DNA of 64,000 nucleotides, taken from the NCBI RefSeq assembly GCF_020921035.1, contig NC_063156.1, positions 27,266,283 through 27,330,282 on the forward strand, given 5' to 3'. Position numbers and translations under genes: made by a program. The DNA is from Rhodamnia argentea. Lineage: Eukaryota; Streptophyta; Magnoliopsida; Myrtales; Myrtaceae. The stretch's first letter is position 1. The number at the start of each line of letters is the position of its first letter. Positions 45,961-64,000 of this stretch are shown here, in pieces. The notes under the pieces are model-generated. The model did no database searches. It was not told where the DNA came from and saw only the letters and a list, made by a program, of their open reading frames with translations.

Positions 45961-46221
45961 TAAATATAGTAATAAATCCTACTCATTTAATAAATTTCTA
46001 CACATTTCACATTTAAATAAAATCAAAATGTCGGTTGCCAATTCGTTCGTTTGGGGACTCGGTTCTCAATTCATAACGGCACCTCTCGTTCTTCCTCTCT
46101 CTCTCTCTCTCTCTCTGCGCCCAAAAGGGCCAAAACCACTTGTCAAAGCCTCGATTATCCACTAATATTCACTGGAGCTCGGTGAGTCGTGAACTCGCCA
46201 CCGAGTTCACCGGAGCCAACT

Positions 46222-46255
<34 letters not shown>
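46222..46255. repeat. (GA)n microsatellite in the GCN5 5' UTR
   Basis: A GA run ends 9 bp before the GCN5 ATG at 46264. A (CT)n run lies further upstream at about 46095-46117. Confidence 0.85.
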
Positions 46256-46257
<2 letters not shown>

Positions 46258-46263
46258 TTTCAT

Positions 46264-56695
<10,432 letters not shown>

Positions 56696-57842
56696 AGCAT
56701 TCGGTAGACTGGAGTCCCCCACCTTCTCTCTATTTGAATATGTGGCGTTTAGTACTTCCTGTGATACATGATCGCACTGGGGAAATAGCTAACTCTGATT
56801 GACCAAAGGACTGAAGGCTGAGAGTCATACTGGAAAAAATGAAATTCCAGTTCCCTTTATATAATGTAATTATGATGTTTGTAACTTCCAAACTCTGGTA
56901 GGTGAAATTCAACCAGATTGTGATTGATATCCGTTCACCTCATCTGGGTGACATATTGGGGAATGGATGCTATTTGGTGACACCAGGAACTAAATCTTTT
57001 GTGTAGAGCATCTAGGCTGGAGAGAACATAAAAGCTTATGCAATCTGGCTGGCTTGGCCCAGTAAAACGATGTCTAGACATGGGAAATAACTATATCAGA
57101 AGTCTTGTGTTTCAAACAGGTTCATCATCATGGATTGCGATTCTGTCTCTCGAATTCAGGTCGACACATACAGGTGGTGATTTTGTGATGATATGTGTTG
57201 TAAACTTGCGGCCGTAGGAATTCAAATTTAGATGCGTATGTGCAGTACCTTTATGTCTAGAGAAAAGGCTCTGTGTCTTGGATCGTTGGGATAGTTTCCT
57301 CCGTGGGGTGATCAGTCCACATGTTAGGCTAATTTTGATGACTTAAATGTGAAATGAAAAGGTAGGAAACGTTTCCAGGAAAATAGGATCTCTTTTGGAC
57401 TAGACAATAAAGAAGAATTGAATGCATGTGGAAAGGAGAAGATGCTCATCTCCTAAATCTCGATTGATGGTACATATCGTAAAGATGGTTTACATTTCCA
57501 CCTCAATTCCTCAACGAAAATCAATGCCGAAGAGTAGTTGAAACACAACGTTTATGTTAGTACCCTCCACTGAGGCTTCACATATTGGCAATTCGCAAAG
57601 TTCCATGCAATTGGAGATTGCCTCCCTACGTTGAGCAAGTGCTAAGTCGTTCTCACATCAGCAAAATGATAATATCTCGAAAGGAGCTGCGACTCCATGG
57701 AATAATATGTAGACCAGAAACAGTTCTGGTGCGCCAGTACACTTATGAGAGTAATCAAAATCAACAAGCGGGTACAAAGGGTGGTGATCCCTAACAACAA
57801 TTTGGCCTCGCATTATTGTTAAGAGAACAAATTGCTGAAGAT
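56696..57842. other. spacer between convergent genes
   Basis: GCN5 (plus) and the complex I subunit gene (minus) converge here, so the stretch should hold both 3' UTRs. No additional gene recognised. Confidence 0.55.
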
Positions 57843-62580
<4,738 letters not shown>

Positions 62581-62820
62581 TGTCGGAGGAGGGAGGCTTC
62601 GAGTCACTGCGCCGAGCGAAGACGGAGAGAGAGGGGGGGATTGTTGCTCGACCTGAAGCAGCTGACGCTGAAAGCGTTAGAGGACCTCAACCGATGGGAG
62701 AGGGAGAAAGAGAGCGCAAACGGGCTTTGTCAATCGGGCTGGTTTCGGTTCAAGTCCGGCCCATCGGATCTCGAATACGATTCTTTTTTCCTTACGGGTC
62801 GGGTTTTGTTTTGGTAATTA
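62581..62820 (-). promoter_or_regulatory. promoter region of the complex I subunit gene
   Basis: It holds GGCCCA at 62758-62763 and related CGGGCT words within 200 bp of the ATG at 62580, consistent with the site II motifs common in nuclear genes for mitochondrial proteins. No TATA box is evident. Confidence 0.4.
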
Positions 62821-63620
62821 CGTCCTCGAAATTCGGTACATGCAAACACGGACAGAGCGTCAAGTTTTTTTGTTTTTGTTTTTTTGGGTAGGGAGCTAAA
62901 AAAATTCAATGATTCATAAGCAAAATATAGACAAAAACAAATAAAAAAATTTCCTCATAGATTACATTTATCTTTTAACATTGTCCGAGAAGCGAAATTC
63001 ATATTTAGTGAAGTTTCTTGGAGTAAGGAGGAAATTCTTATACCATTTTGTATCGAGTTACCCTAGATTTCTGTTTTTAATCTAATCTTTTGTTAACCAA
63101 CAAAATTTGTTCCGAAATTTCGTTCCCACTACATAAAAAGATAGTAGGATAAGGCTGCAATTTTTCTTTTTGTCACCTTAAGTGCAAATTTAGTCCCCGA
63201 TGTAATTTCATCAAACGGGTGAATCAAGTCAAGGGGAAATAATTTAACAAAAATTAACTCATTTAATTTGTTTTGACCCATTTATATATAACATGCGAAT
63301 TTAGCAACTCATATCCAATGCGAGATCTATTTTTAGCAGTTTTTCTCCTTAAAGTATTATATTTGAAGAATGGACAGTTCCAGGGACCCGCTTGTCAAGG
63401 GACGGGCGGTCAGGTTGTGGACAGGGCGTGAAGGTGGTGGTGAAAATATGGCACGGGCCATCCATAAATCATGAAACGAGTTACGACTTTGAGTTGGGTC
63501 TTGATCGGTTGCATTCAAATTTGAGACATTAATCTTAGTAGCTTGTTCGGCGGTTGTCACTATCGTGACGTTTTTTTTTTTGTTGCAAATGATGAATATC
63601 CCTAAAATTTATTGATGTAC
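62821..63620. other. intergenic DNA, no gene recognised
   Basis: AT-rich spacer with only short unsupported frames. Confidence 0.45.
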
Positions 63621-63782
63621 TTAACGTTCGAATTCGGATTGAGATATGAAAGGATAAGGCATGATTAGAAATCCTCCGAATATATTCTCCGGATAGTGAA
63701 AAATCTCACCATATATTTGGTGTAGCATAGGATAGTTGAAGATCTTTGAAACTTGTTCGTCGTATTTAGATGCTTCGGCCAT
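63621..63782 (-). CDS. possible small first exon of an unidentified gene
   Basis: A minus frame from ATG 63782 in good plant context (AACTATGGCC) reads MAEASKYDEQVSKIFNYP and on to a stop 54 codons later. A GTGAG donor within it, after LHQIY, would make it a first exon. A TATA-like CTATAAAT lies at 63897-63904 (minus), about 120 bp upstream. No family recognised; may be spurious. Confidence 0.22.
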   Translation of the reverse strand: MAEASKYDEQVSKIFNYPMLHQIYGEIFHYPENIFGGFLIMPYPFISQSEFER

Positions 63783-64000
63783 AGTTACACAAGATTGAGC
63801 CAAAGATAAAACCGCAAACAAGATTTAGTAGACGTTGTTAGGGCATAAAAACCGTTTCCTCCGTTGATGACGGTAGACAAAAGGGATAAGGGAGGAATTT
63901 ATAGTGCAGATGGAGAGGTTGCAAGGGACGATCTTGATGGGCTCGAGGAGGGTGGCCGGGTAGAGACGAAACCGGTGGAAGGGTTGCGCGTGATGTTGAT

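Noticed and set aside
57140..57230. Vector contamination suspected from EcoRI/SalI/NotI-like words
   Set aside because: Sites are scattered and not in any polylinker order; flanking sequence looks genomic.

Overview
The window is nuclear DNA of a flowering plant. The evidence is GT-AG (and a few GC-AG) introns, plant-type proteins (GCN5, a plant 24-kDa complex I subunit, H2A.Z, an RS-domain cyclophilin, an AMT2-type ammonium transporter, a D27 strigolactone-pathway fragment), a MIR167 hairpin, and plant repeats (Cassandra TRIM, Au SINE, Mutator-like TIR elements). A woody eudicot is likely; Myrtaceae/Eucalyptus is only a guess from general feel.

Layout. 1-2.5 kb: MIR167 precursor on the minus strand with (GA)n tracts upstream. 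3-8 kb: TIR elements and AT-rich spacer, no gene recognised. 9.8-10.4 kb: a conserved plant protein of unknown function (minus), with a promoter rich in TGGGCC motifs and a truncated Cassandra element just upstream. 11.8-18.1 kb: a 13-exon CYP63-like nuclear cyclophilin. 19.0-19.7 kb: Mutator-like element. 20.2-21.9 kb: ammonium transporter. 22.7-24.9 kb: two Mutator-like elements back to back, the second carrying a broken patatin-like phospholipase copy (Pack-MULE-like). 25.7-28.4 kb: exons of an unidentified gene with an Au SINE in an intron. 31.6-33.4 kb: LTR/TRIM debris and the 5' three exons of a D27 gene. 38.3-39.4 kb: H2A.Z. 40.3-44.9 kb: a Ty3/gypsy element whose two LTRs each contain a different nested TRIM. 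45.2-46.0 kb: Mutator-like element with a perfect 9-bp target duplication. 46.3-56.7 kb: GCN5/HAG1. 57.8-62.6 kb: mitochondrial complex I 24-kDa subunit. The right end holds one possible small first exon.

The genes do not form an operon or pathway. GCN5 and H2A.Z are both chromatin genes and lie 7 kb apart, but nothing in the sequence shows a functional link. For the four full-length multi-exon models the exon sums are exact multiples of three with conserved phases (678, 477, 557 and 254 codons before stop), and the two-exon H2A.Z model gives 137. The main biological story outside the genes is layered transposition. I found no convincing wholly new system; the most informative structures are the doubly nested LTR element, the patatin-carrying TIR element and the MIR167 locus.
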